Positions 18,154 to 26,208 of a stretch of 64,000 nucleotides of DNA are shown piece by piece. Every line of letters begins with the position of its first letter. Positions within the stretch are counted from its first letter, which is position 1. Origin of the DNA: JAJFUE01 sp039683515 (lineage in GTDB: Bacteria; Sumerlaeota; Sumerlaeia; MVZB01); assembly GCA_039683515.1 (NCBI GenBank), contig JBDKRG010000040.1:1-64000 (forward strand), read 5' to 3'. The notes below the pieces were generated by a model. That model did not search any database, was not told where the DNA came from, and worked only from the letters and a program-made list of their open reading frames with translations. A program made the translations under genes and the position numbers.

Positions 18154-18861
18154 TTATTCGTTAGCTGATTCTGGGCATAGCATGGGAGCGCTTGGATCTT
18201 CAATGTCGTCAAAGACGCCTAAATATTGGGTCTTTGGTGGGTCGATATGAAGTTTTGTGCCAATTTCCAAAAGCAAGTCTTGTAACCAGTGATATTTGAT
18301 TCTCACCCGTTCGCTCTTCTGTATGACAGATAGATTTGCGTCATGTGCTGCTTTCGCAGCAGTCCAAACCCGCTCAAAAGATTCAGTCGTAACAATGTTG
18401 AGAAACCACTGATTCCCACTTTTTAGAACCAGCAAATCTGATAGTAGACTTGGAAACATCTCAAGAATATTGGAATCTATCATAATTCGAGGAAACTCAG
18501 CGACTTGTGATTCTAGTTGATAGGCTTTAGTTAGGACTGGACTGTAGGTGATATTCTGGTTTTTGAAGTGCTGCCCGAATGACACACCTCCACGGATCAG
18601 AAGTCCCTCCTCTAGGAAAGAAACAAATACGTTACGCAAGATCAATAAAAATTCCCTTACCGCATCACGCTCAGGGCATGAAATAAACATTGAATCTGAT
18701 ATAGCTTGGTACGCATATCGGGATTGATTGATTTGATCAAAAACTCGAAAGGCCCGGACCATACGCTCCTTAAAGTCTTGTGTGCCGTTCTTGATATCAG
18801 CGTCAAGTGCTTCCTTGTACCCAAGGATATCCAGAAAAGCCATGTAGGCGTGATCAGGCAT
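18154..18861 (-). CDS. Class III nucleotidyl-cyclase-like protein (degenerate), islet gene 2
   Basis: 235-aa protein not assignable to a named family by eye, but its layout follows the class III nucleotidyl-cyclase (CHD) core. MAFLDILGYKEAL supplies the first metal Asp (D11), YQAISDSMFIS the second (D56), and IRGGVSFGQHF plus YSPVLTKAYQLESQ...PRIMID the late strands and helix. The Asn/Arg pair of active cyclases in the last helix is replaced (Thr/Gln), so catalysis as a normal cyclase is doubtful. There is no signal peptide or membrane helix. Its start overlaps the end of the ParA-like gene by 8 bases, so the two are translationally coupled. Base composition is clearly lower in GC than the neighbours (25 of 60 bases at 18481-18540), suggesting transfer. 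The fold call is inference. Confidence 0.55.
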   Translation of the reverse strand: MPDHAYMAFLDILGYKEALDADIKNGTQDFKERMVRAFRVFDQINQSRYAYQAISDSMFISCPERDAVREFLLILRNVFVSFLEEGLLIRGGVSFGQHFKNQNITYSPVLTKAYQLESQVAEFPRIMIDSNILEMFPSLLSDLLVLKSGNQWFLNIVTTESFERVWTAAKAAHDANLSVIQKSERVRIKYHWLQDLLLEIGTKLHIDPPKTQYLGVFDDIEDPSAPMLCPESANE

Positions 18862-19870
18862 CGATTACCACCTTGGCCAGCTTTTCTATTTCAGTTGCGT
18901 ACTCCGCCGCTCTTTGAAGCCAGCTCTCAAGTGCTACACCGCTCCAGGTGGTTCCATCTGCAGAAGTAAGACTTGTGTCAGTCTTGTCGAGATCGAAGAT
19001 CGCCTTTCCTGCAATGTGGGCAACAGGTGCAAGGCCTCCGAAGTCTTTGATACTCGCAATATAATTCTCAGAACCGGGTCGTGTGGGCACAGATGGAATT
19101 AGATCCGTTTGGAGGACTGTTAGAATCTGTTGTTCCCAGTATTCATATGGCTTCTTCGTGCGACCGGCATATGCTTTAAAGTTCTCGCTTACCGCGCCAA
19201 GAAAGGTTGGTTGTCCTGGGAAGCAAGAAATCCCAAATGGTGGGAATGTTGCAATTGTGCGTTGATGGCGTTCAATCCAGAATTTTATTAGCTTTGCGAG
19301 TGCCTCAACCGCCTGGGTACAGAATCTATCTGGAGTAACAGGAATAAAATAACCATCACAGCTAAGCAAAGCGAGGTTGGTAATCGCACCGCTAGACGGT
19401 CCAAGATCAACCAAAATATGATCGAAACTGTGTAATGCCAGTAAATCTTGGAGCAAATTGTAAAAAACAACGTATGTATGTTTTTCATGAACACTTTCGG
19501 TGATTGCCAAAGCGAGGGCGTTCGAGAAATACCGTTCGGCGAGACTGAAGTTCCAATCTCCTCTCAGAATATAAAGTCTCTTATACTTCTCATGGGATGG
19601 CAAGATGAGATCTTTAGGATTAATTCTGGCAGCCGCACCATCGAAACGCGGCCTAAGAGCTTCAAAGATTGTCGTCCCTGGAAGATCAGCATCTTGCTTT
19701 TCTACGGGCGGTGCAAAAAAATTTTCGGTAAGGTTGCTCTGGGGGTCGGCATCTACCAATAGCACTTTACGACCCAAACGATCCGCCAAAAAGACCGCTA
19801 AGTTGAACGTTGTGGTCGTCTTGGAGACTCCACCCTTATGATTGTAGAATGTCAACGTTCGGATAGACAT
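18854..19870 (-). CDS. ParA/Soj-family ATPase, islet gene 1
   Basis: 338-aa ATPase with the deviant Walker A motif NHKGGVSKTTTT (residues 10-21), switch/A' motif LLVDADPQSNLTE (about 37-49) and Walker B DHILVDLGPSSGA. These are hallmarks of ParA/MinD-type dimerising ATPases. It is larger than chromosomal ParA/Soj (about 250-270 aa), with extra sequence in the C-terminal third (a Tyr/Trp-rich segment about residues 235-250). No ParB or parS-like partner is nearby; its coupled partner is instead the cyclase-like gene, so replicon partitioning is unlikely. The islet is AT-richer than its surroundings. Its promoter is probably in 19871-20107 but was not identified. Confidence 0.85.
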   Translation of the reverse strand: MSIRTLTFYNHKGGVSKTTTTFNLAVFLADRLGRKVLLVDADPQSNLTENFFAPPVEKQDADLPGTTIFEALRPRFDGAAARINPKDLILPSHEKYKRLYILRGDWNFSLAERYFSNALALAITESVHEKHTYVVFYNLLQDLLALHSFDHILVDLGPSSGAITNLALLSCDGYFIPVTPDRFCTQAVEALAKLIKFWIERHQRTIATFPPFGISCFPGQPTFLGAVSENFKAYAGRTKKPYEYWEQQILTVLQTDLIPSVPTRPGSENYIASIKDFGGLAPVAHIAGKAIFDLDKTDTSLTSADGTTWSGVALESWLQRAAEYATEIEKLAKVVIDA

Positions 19871-20004
19871 GGGGTTCTCTCTGGATCAAGTATCGGCAGC
19901 GCGACTATGTTTTTGCTCGTCGAGCCATCAATCATACATATAGTTCTTCCCGATACAATTCAATCAGAATCAACAACCCGCAATATTGACGCCCAAACGG
20001 GTGT

Positions 20005-20039
20005 TCATTTCTCATTTCTCATTTCTCATTTCTCATTTT
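20005..20039. repeat. Heptamer tandem repeat (TCATTTC), 5 units
   Basis: Five TCATTTC units (the last ends in T) lie between the divergent ParA-like and alaS genes, at the edge of the low-GC islet. Two units recur at 52532-52545. Confidence 0.85.
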
Positions 20040-20107
20040 ATACTCGCAGTTTGGATCTCGTCGTGAATCACGCAGATCCTGACAACGCCATTTGCCGGAA
20101 GCCATTT

Positions 20108-22981
20108 ATGTCCATGCTGACCGCCGCCGACATCCGCCGCCTTTACGTCCAGTTCTTCGTGGAGCGCAACCACCGTCACGTCCCGAGCGCGCCGCTCGTG
20201 CCGCCCGACGACCCGACCCTGATGTTCACCTCGGCCGGCATGGTCCAGTTCAAGGCGCTCTACTCGGGCCAGGTGGCCCTGCCCTACACCCGCGCCACCA
20301 CCGTCCAGAAGTGCCTGCGCGCCGGCGGCAAGGGCTCCGACCTCGAGAACGTCGGCAAGACGCTGCGCCACCACACGTTCTTCGAGATGCTCGGCAACTT
20401 CAGCTTCGGCGACTACTTCAAGCGCGACGCCATCGCGTGGGCGTGGGACTTCTGCACCAGCGCCAAGTGGCTCGGCCTGCCCGCCGAGCGCATCTGGCCG
20501 ACCGTCTACGGCAAGAAATCGAACGGCGACTGGATCGTCGACGAAGAGGCCCGCGACATTTGGAAAAAAGAAACCGGCAACATCAACCCGGTCACGCTCC
20601 TCGACGAGAAGGAAAACTTCTGGGGCCCGGCCGGCGAGACCGGCGCCTGCGGCCCATGCAGCGAAATCAAGTTCTTCATCGGCACCGACGAGGAGCTCAA
20701 GTATTACCAGGAGCTGGCGAAAAAAGGCGACCCGGCGTCGCTCAAGGAGATCGCCCGCGACATCGTCGACAAGGGCGACCTGTTCCTCGAGATCTGGAAC
20801 CTGGTCTTCCCGCAGTATGACCAGCAGCTCGACGGCTCGCGCCAACCGCTCAAGAACCGCGGCATCGACACCGGCATGGGCCTCGAGCGCACGACGACGT
20901 CGGTCCAGTTCATTCGCGGCGGCGGCCGAATCATGACCCCGTACGAGACCGACCTGTTCGCGCCGATGATCAAGGCCGTCAGCGAGATCGCCGGCATCCC
21001 GTACCCGACCGTGCACGATGACGCGAACGCTTCCGCGGCGATCGAGGCGCGCGGCATGAAACCCGCCGAAGTCCGCCTGGCGATGAATGCGATCGCCGAC
21101 CACGCCCGCGCCCTGACGTTCACGCTCGCCGAAGGCCTGGTCCCGAGCAACGAGGGGCGCGGTTACGTGCTGCGGCGAATTTTGCGCCGCGCGGCGCGGT
21201 TCGGCAAGAAGCTCGGCGTCAGCGAGCCGTTCATCTGGCGGCTCGTCCAGCCGGTCATCGGCGTGATGGGCGAGGCCTACCCCGAGCTCCTCAAGCACCC
21301 CGACATGATCGAGAAAACGATCCGCCTCGAGGAAGAGCGTTTCAACCGGACGCTCAACCAGGGCAGCCAGCTCCTTGACGAGCTCCTTGCGAACATCGAG
21401 CCGGGCGGCACGCTCAAGGGCGACGACGCCTACCGCCTCTACGAGACCTATGGCTACCCGATCGACCTCACGGTCGAGACGGCCGAGGAGCGCGGCATCA
21501 GCGTCGACACCGAGGGCTACGAGCTGGCGCTGGCCGAGGGCAAGTCGCGGGCGCGCGCCTCGTGGAAGGGCGGCGCCGGCGAGGCGCAGTGGGCCGAGAT
21601 GCTCGCCGACCTCGGCAACGCGAACAAAACCGAGTTCATCGGCTACGAATACACCGAAGACGAGGCCGACGTGCTCGCCCTGATCTACAACGGCGAGCGC
21701 GTCGAGAAACTCGAGCCGGGGCAGTCGGGCATCGTTGTCCTCGACCGCACGCCGTTCTACGCCGAATCCGGCGGCCAGATCGGCGACACCGGCCGCATCC
21801 TCGCCCTCATCGACCCCGAGCGCCACCCCGACCCGAACATGCGCATCGAGAACGACGACGTCAAGCTCGTCGGCGAACAGCTCATGGCGGTCGAGGACAC
21901 GCAGAAGACGACCAACGGCTACACCATGCACTTCGGCGAGGCCGTCGACACGATCGGCGTCAACCAGCGCGTCTACGCGCAGGTCGACGAGGCGCGCCGG
22001 CTCGCGACCGTCGCCAACCACTCGGCCACGCACCTCATGCAGGCGGCGCTCAAGAAGGTCATCGGCGCGCACGTCACGCAGCAGGGCTCGTTCGTCGGCC
22101 CCGAGGGCCTGCGCTTCGACTTCACCAACCCCGAGCCGGCCACGGCCGCCCAGCTGCGCCGCGTCGAGGAACTCGTCAACGAGATGATCCGCCGGAACGC
22201 GCCGGTCACAACCAAGGTAATGGACCTCGAAGAAGCCCGCCGCACCGGCGCCATCGCCCCGTTCGGCGAAAAATACGGCGCCCGCGTCCGCGTCATCACG
22301 ATGGGCGCCGACGACGAAATCATTTCGCGCGAGTTCTGCGGCGGCACGCACGCCGGCGCCACCGGCCAGATCGGGATGTTTGTCATTACGGGCGAGTCCT
22401 CGGTCGCCTCGGGCGTCCGCCGCATCGAGGGCCTGACCGGCGCGGCGGCCGTCGAGCGCGTCCTCAACGAGCGCGACATGCTCGCCGCCCTCTCGCGGCG
22501 GCTGTCGGCCCCGGCCGACCAGCTCGCCGACCGCCTCATCGCGATGCAGGACGAGCTCAAGCACCTGCGCCGCCAGGTCGACGAGGCCCGCGCCGAAAAG
22601 GTCCGCGCCCAAGCCGCCGAGGCCGCCGGCGAGGCGCGCGAGATCAAGGGGATCAAGCTCGTCATCCAGCGCATCGACGGGGCCGACCTGGGCGCCCTGG
22701 CCCAGGCGTGGGACGCCCTGCGCCAGAAGAGCGACGCCAAAACCGTCGGTGTCTTCTGCGGCGTCGTCGACGACAAGGTCAACATGGTCGTCGGCGTGAC
22801 GGCCGACGTCGCGACCAAGGAGTTCAACGCCCCGGCGATCATCCGCGAGGCGCTGGCCCCCTTGGGCGGCAAGGGCGGCGGCAAGCCGGTCATGGCCCGC
22901 GGCGGCGCCGGCCACCCCGAGCAACTCGACAAGACGCTCGAAGGGCTTCCGGCATTAGTTGAGCGCCTGATCAACAATTAA
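20108..22981 (+). CDS. alaS: Alanyl-tRNA synthetase
   Basis: 957-aa class II synthetase charging tRNA-Ala. The catalytic domain starts TAADIRRLYVQFFVERNHRHVPS, with motif 2/3 regions around GGKGSDLENVGKTLRHHTFFEMLGNF and the GIDTGMGLER segment. The editing domain carries the zinc-binding HSATHLMQ and EFCGGTHAGATG motifs. The C-terminal oligomerisation/DHHA1 region includes GGKGGGKPVMARGG. It is longer than the usual ~875 aa because of insertions around residues 190-240 and 560-620. ATG 20108 (or 20114) is the natural start; the longer open frame to 19838 crosses the TCATTTC repeat and is not coding. Confidence 0.97.
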   Translation: MSMLTAADIRRLYVQFFVERNHRHVPSAPLVPPDDPTLMFTSAGMVQFKALYSGQVALPYTRATTVQKCLRAGGKGSDLENVGKTLRHHTFFEMLGNFSFGDYFKRDAIAWAWDFCTSAKWLGLPAERIWPTVYGKKSNGDWIVDEEARDIWKKETGNINPVTLLDEKENFWGPAGETGACGPCSEIKFFIGTDEELKYYQELAKKGDPASLKEIARDIVDKGDLFLEIWNLVFPQYDQQLDGSRQPLKNRGIDTGMGLERTTTSVQFIRGGGRIMTPYETDLFAPMIKAVSEIAGIPYPTVHDDANASAAIEARGMKPAEVRLAMNAIADHARALTFTLAEGLVPSNEGRGYVLRRILRRAARFGKKLGVSEPFIWRLVQPVIGVMGEAYPELLKHPDMIEKTIRLEEERFNRTLNQGSQLLDELLANIEPGGTLKGDDAYRLYETYGYPIDLTVETAEERGISVDTEGYELALAEGKSRARASWKGGAGEAQWAEMLADLGNANKTEFIGYEYTEDEADVLALIYNGERVEKLEPGQSGIVVLDRTPFYAESGGQIGDTGRILALIDPERHPDPNMRIENDDVKLVGEQLMAVEDTQKTTNGYTMHFGEAVDTIGVNQRVYAQVDEARRLATVANHSATHLMQAALKKVIGAHVTQQGSFVGPEGLRFDFTNPEPATAAQLRRVEELVNEMIRRNAPVTTKVMDLEEARRTGAIAPFGEKYGARVRVITMGADDEIISREFCGGTHAGATGQIGMFVITGESSVASGVRRIEGLTGAAAVERVLNERDMLAALSRRLSAPADQLADRLIAMQDELKHLRRQVDEARAEKVRAQAAEAAGEAREIKGIKLVIQRIDGADLGALAQAWDALRQKSDAKTVGVFCGVVDDKVNMVVGVTADVATKEFNAPAIIREALAPLGGKGGGKPVMARGGAGHPEQLDKTLEGLPALVERLINN

Positions 22982-23144
22982 AACACTTTTCAAGCAGTCG
23001 CGTTTTGCGCAATAAACTGTTTTTTTCTTGGCCATTGGAATTTACTGATGTATACATTTTAGTGGATCAAACGCATACTGGTTATCCTGCACCAGTTGCT
23101 GAAGCCGGCACGGTCGGCTTGACTTAGTTGGACAAAGGAGTCGG

Positions 23145-23324
23145 ATGATGAAGCGTTGGTTCACATATGTTTGCATTCTTGGTGTGATGGGTATCTCCGG
23201 GCTTGCCTGCCAGAAGCAGCCGGCGGCGCCGCAGTCGGCCCCTCCCGAGCCGACCAATGTTGAGGAGACGACGACCGGCACGACGACAACGGCCCCGGCC
23301 CCGGCTCCGACTGAGGCCCAGTAA
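23145..23324 (+). CDS. Small putative lipoprotein (59 aa)
   Basis: A 59-codon gene starting at ATG 23145 with a strong AAAGGAG ribosome-binding site (23134-23140). It begins MMKRWFTYVCILGVMGIS, then Gly-Leu-Ala-Cys, an acceptable lipobox with Cys22 as the lipidated residue. The mature ~37 residues are Pro/Ala/Thr-rich and probably unstructured. It is followed at once by a strong terminator, which supports a real monocistronic gene. This architecture resembles small Gram-negative outer-membrane lipoproteins, but no family is recognised. Confidence 0.7.
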   Translation: MMKRWFTYVCILGVMGISGLACQKQPAAPQSAPPEPTNVEETTTGTTTTAPAPAPTEAQ

Positions 23325-23382
23325 AGCAAATCGTTTTTCTCGACCCGGCCGCCCCGGCGGTTTCGGGTCGATCATGGGATCC

Positions 23383-23423
23383 AAAGCAGGCGAACCCCAC
23401 GGGGTGTTCGCCTGCTTTTTTTT
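23383..23423 (+). terminator. Strong intrinsic terminator after the small lipoprotein gene
   Basis: A 13-bp stem (AAAGCAGGCGAAC / GTTCGCCTGCTTT) with a CCC-AC-GGG tip is followed by a run of T. This is the clearest factor-independent terminator in the window. Confidence 0.85.
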
Positions 23424-23502
23424 CCATCACGGCGCCATCGCCTCCAGTGCGCACCCATGCCCGCGGCCTAGTACCACTCTGCCACTCCGCACGATCAGCT
23501 TT

Positions 23503-23710
23503 CTTTTTGCGCTGAAGGCGCAAGAGATCATAGCCTGGGGCGGAGCGAAGCGCAGCCCCAGGTCACGAACCGCACCCAACCGGAGCTCTGAAAGAGCGAG
23601 AGAAATCGGCTTCTCCCGCGCCTTCAGCGCTCCAACGATATTGCGTCGTTTACCTGGGGCTGCGCTTCGCTCCGCCCCAGGCTGTACTCTTACGCGCTTT
23701 CAGCGCTTGG
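23503..23710. repeat. Dispersed palindromic intergenic repeat, copy 2
   Basis: Near-copy of 3601-3812, with the same order of GCGCTGAAGGCGC, CCTGGGGC...GCCCCAGG and GCTCTGAAAGAGC hairpins and the mirrored second half. Apart from a terminator, this repeat and a hexamer repeat, the 842-base gap 23325-24166 shows no gene. Confidence 0.8.
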
Positions 23711-23783
23711 GATCGCTTGCATCTCAAAACATACGACCTATGGCAGAGCAGTAATAGAGCACTTGACCAAAGTTATCGGTTCG

Positions 23784-23817
23784 CGTTCGTGCTCGTGCTC
23801 GTGCTCGTAATCGAATC
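23784..23817. repeat. Hexamer tandem repeat (CGTGCT/CGTAAT), locus 1
   Basis: CGTTCGTGCTCGTGCTCGTG continuing into CGTAATCGAATC. It belongs to the five-locus CGTGCT/CGTAAT family (also 28583, 37228, 41318 and 43981). Confidence 0.8.
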
Positions 23818-24166
23818 AGCACCAAGCTTCGAAACCAAGCCCCGTCTCGATTACGGCGATTGCCGTAAGACTTTCACTCGTTCCGGGTTCGCAATCCAAA
23901 GCCGGCTGTGTCATCGCTAGCCACCGCCGCACCGCCTCTGTGTCCTTTCGATCCACAACGATCTCCCTGCCGCAACCCGTCTGCCTCCACCTCATCGTTT
24001 TTTCCTAATATATTCGTGCTTTTCGGCCCGCCGGCGCCTCCGCGCGAGTTGGCACTGAGTTTGCAATCTCCTATGCGCGTCGAGGCCGAATCAGCGGAGC
24101 ACGCTCGAGGCCTCGGCCCTCGGGGACCGCCACCCGATGCACCCCTTGATTCAGGAGGATTGGATC

Positions 24167-24634
24167 ATGTCATTCGCATGGGATCCTTTCCGTGAAATGG
24201 AGTCGCTCCATCGCGAGATCGACCGTCTGTTCAATCAGCCCCACTGGCAGTCCCACTGGCGCACGCCGCTGAGCCGCGTCTCGTTCCTGCCGGGGCTGTC
24301 GGCGCGGGCCTACCCGCTCCTGCGGCTCGACGACCAGGCCAACGAGATCGTCGTCGAGGCCCTGGCGCCCGGGGTTGACGTGGATTCGCTCAAGGTATCG
24401 GTCGTCAACCAGCAGCTGCGCATCGAGGGGACGAAGCCCGCCCCCGCGGGCATCGAAGCCGAGGCGTATCACCGCAACGAACGCTCGGCCGGCGCCTTCG
24501 TGCGCATCCTGTCGCTGCCGGCCTCGGTCAACCCCGACAAGATCTCGGCCGACTACAAGAACGGCGTCCTGTCGATCCGGATGCCGAAGGCCGAACACGC
24601 GCGGCCGCGCCAGATCTCGGTCAACGTCCAGTAG
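24167..24634 (+). CDS. Hsp20/alpha-crystallin small heat-shock protein
   Basis: 155-aa chaperone that holds unfolding proteins for later refolding. The N-terminal DPFREMESLHREIDRLFNQ is typical of bacterial class A Hsp20. The alpha-crystallin domain (about residues 50-150) ends in the conserved NGVLSIRMPKAE motif. ATG 24167 with AGGAGG at 24153-24158 is preferred to the upstream start. It is followed 34 bases later by a second Hsp20 gene with its own strong ribosome-binding site; the two probably form one heat-inducible operon ending at the hairpin near 25124. No CIRCE or ROSE element was recognised. Confidence 0.93.
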   Translation: MSFAWDPFREMESLHREIDRLFNQPHWQSHWRTPLSRVSFLPGLSARAYPLLRLDDQANEIVVEALAPGVDVDSLKVSVVNQQLRIEGTKPAPAGIEAEAYHRNERSAGAFVRILSLPASVNPDKISADYKNGVLSIRMPKAEHARPRQISVNVQ

Positions 24635-24668
24635 CCCGAGCGTAATCCTTCATACGGAGGTAATTAAC

Positions 24669-25073
24669 ATGGCAGAGAATACAATCCAAACCACGGGCAA
24701 CGCCGTCGCCGAAGCCGCGCGCACCCCGTCCGTAACCCGCGACGAGGAACGCTACCAGGTCCCGCCCGCCGACATTTTCGAGACCAACGGCGACCTGACC
24801 GTCGTGGCCGACCTGCCGGGCGTGGAGAAGGACGGCCTCAAGGTGCGCGTCGACGACGACGTCCTGACCATCGAGGGCAAGGTCCGCCACATGGAGAAAC
24901 GGGCCAACCTCATCAACGAGTTCGAGCTGGTCGATTACTTCCGCCAGTTCCGGTTGAGCGAGGAAATCGACCGGGAGAAGATCTCGGCGGAGCTCAAGAA
25001 CGGTGTCCTGACGCTGAAGCTTCCCAAGGCCGAAGCCGCCAAGCCCCGCCAGATCGAAGTCAAGATGGCGTAA
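24669..25073 (+). CDS. Second Hsp20/alpha-crystallin small heat-shock protein
   Basis: 134-aa Hsp20, second gene of the pair. It is a shorter type with a polar N-terminus (about residues 1-28), then the alpha-crystallin domain from PPADIFETNGDLTVVADLPG to NGVLTLKLPKAEAAKPR. The motif VEKDGLKVRVDDDVLTIEG is diagnostic. It may co-assemble with the preceding longer Hsp20, as two-component Hsp20 systems do. ATG 24669 follows GGAGGTAA. A GCGGATT heptamer array starts 4 bases after the stop. Confidence 0.93.
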   Translation: MAENTIQTTGNAVAEAARTPSVTRDEERYQVPPADIFETNGDLTVVADLPGVEKDGLKVRVDDDVLTIEGKVRHMEKRANLINEFELVDYFRQFRLSEEIDREKISAELKNGVLTLKLPKAEAAKPRQIEVKMA

Positions 25074-25076
25074 GTA

Positions 25077-25104
25077 GATTGCGGATTTCGGATTGCGGAT
25101 TGCG
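25077..25104. repeat. Heptamer tandem repeat (GATTGCG), 4 units
   Basis: Four heptamers of the GATTGCG/GATTTCG type begin 4 bases after the Hsp20 stop. The same unit forms a larger inverted array at 27850-27948. Confidence 0.85.
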
Positions 25105-25123
25105 GAATTAATAATTCAATTGG

Positions 25124-25158
25124 AATGGCCGGTGCATTTGCCGGCCATTTTCTTTGCC
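25124..25158 (+). terminator. Terminator of the Hsp20 pair
   Basis: AATGGCCGG and CCGGCCATT (9-bp stem, 8-base loop) are followed by TTCTTTG. It sits between the convergent Hsp20 and FGE-like genes and could serve both. Confidence 0.55.
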
Positions 25159-25159
25159 A

Positions 25160-25972
25160 TTATTTCGTCATGACCACGCGCAGGCCCCAGCTGCCGAAGT
25201 GGGATGATGGGGCGTAGTAGGAGTAGCGGGCGGCAGGCCGGCAATACGCGGCGGGGCTGTCGTAGGAGCCGCCGCGAATCACGCGAAACGGCCCTCGTTT
25301 TGCCCCGTCGATCCACACGACCGCGACGGCCGGCGCGCCGGCATATTGATCGTGCCAGTCGTCCTCGCACCACTCGCCGACGTTCCCCAACATGTCGTAA
25401 AGGCCCAACGCGTTCGGGAGCCGGCCGCCGACCGCGTGCGTCGTCTTCGTGGAATTGCCGTCGTACCACGCGTAATTCTTCAGGAGCTCCGGTCCATCGC
25501 CGAACGGCCAACGCGTCTGTGTTCCGGCGCGGCAGGCGTATTCCCACTCGGCCTCGGCCGGGAGCCGGAATTTCCCCCGTTTCAACGCGTTGAGCTTGGC
25601 GATGAATTTCCGGCAATCGTTCCACGAGACATTCTCGACCGGGCAGTTGTCATCGCCCTTGTGGTCGGAGGTATTCGTCCCCATGACCGCGAACCACTGC
25701 TTCTGGGTGACCTCGTATTTGCCCATGTAAAAATCGTTGCCGACGACGACCGGGTGCCGGGGGGCCTCGTGCGGATTTTTGTAAGCCGCCTCCGGATCCG
25801 GCGCCGATCCCATCGTAAACGTCCCGGCCGGAATTTTGACCAGCTCGAGCGGAACATCGCCCGGCAGCATGACGGTCAACGTCGCGGTCCCGCCCGTTTG
25901 GCTGGATGGCACATTCGAGGCCGCATGCGCCGAGGCAATCAGCATCAGAAAGAGGGCCCAAAATCGAGTCAT
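25160..25972 (-). CDS. Secreted formylglycine-generating-enzyme-like (FGE-sulfatase domain) protein
   Basis: 270-aa exported protein. A signal peptide (about residues 1-18, ending AHA) precedes a full FGE-sulfatase/SUMF1 domain: VKIPAGTFTMGS, FYMGKYEVTQKQW, PVENVSWNDCRKF, RLPAEAEWEYACRAGT, LGNVGEWCEDDW, RVIRGGSYDS and a C-terminal GSWGLRVV. True FGEs convert a sulfatase Cys to formylglycine. Many bacterial relatives are non-catalytic surface or regulatory modules, and no sulfatase is in this window, so activity is uncertain. ATG 25972 follows GAGGAA. It is divergent from the large secreted protein gene at 26209. Confidence 0.88.
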   Translation of the reverse strand: MTRFWALFLMLIASAHAASNVPSSQTGGTATLTVMLPGDVPLELVKIPAGTFTMGSAPDPEAAYKNPHEAPRHPVVVGNDFYMGKYEVTQKQWFAVMGTNTSDHKGDDNCPVENVSWNDCRKFIAKLNALKRGKFRLPAEAEWEYACRAGTQTRWPFGDGPELLKNYAWYDGNSTKTTHAVGGRLPNALGLYDMLGNVGEWCEDDWHDQYAGAPAVAVVWIDGAKRGPFRVIRGGSYDSPAAYCRPAARYSYYAPSSHFGSWGLRVVMTK

Positions 25973-26208
25973 GGTTGATTCCTCTGTGAGGCCATGATGC
26001 ACCGATGATTTGATCGATGTCAAATGACACATTTCCCCCAAGCCGCCGGACTCCGCGGCCAATCCCGGGATTTTCGGGAAATATTGCGTTTGTTCGGGTT
26101 TTAAGTTGACAGTTTGGCGAAGCTGGTGCATTCATGAACGCGGGTAGGCCCGTTCGCCCTGGCGGGTGGGCTGTGCCTTGTCGGCAGGCACTTGCTCGGA
26201 GGTTTCGG

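Noticed and set aside
18854..19870. Plasmid partition locus or integrated plasmid origin
   Set aside because: No ParB, no iteron-like repeats and no replication gene; the partner gene is unrelated to partition.
20033..22924. 963-aa minus-strand frame opposite alaS
   Set aside because: Antisense shadow of alaS without any recognisable domain; high third-position GC keeps the frame open.
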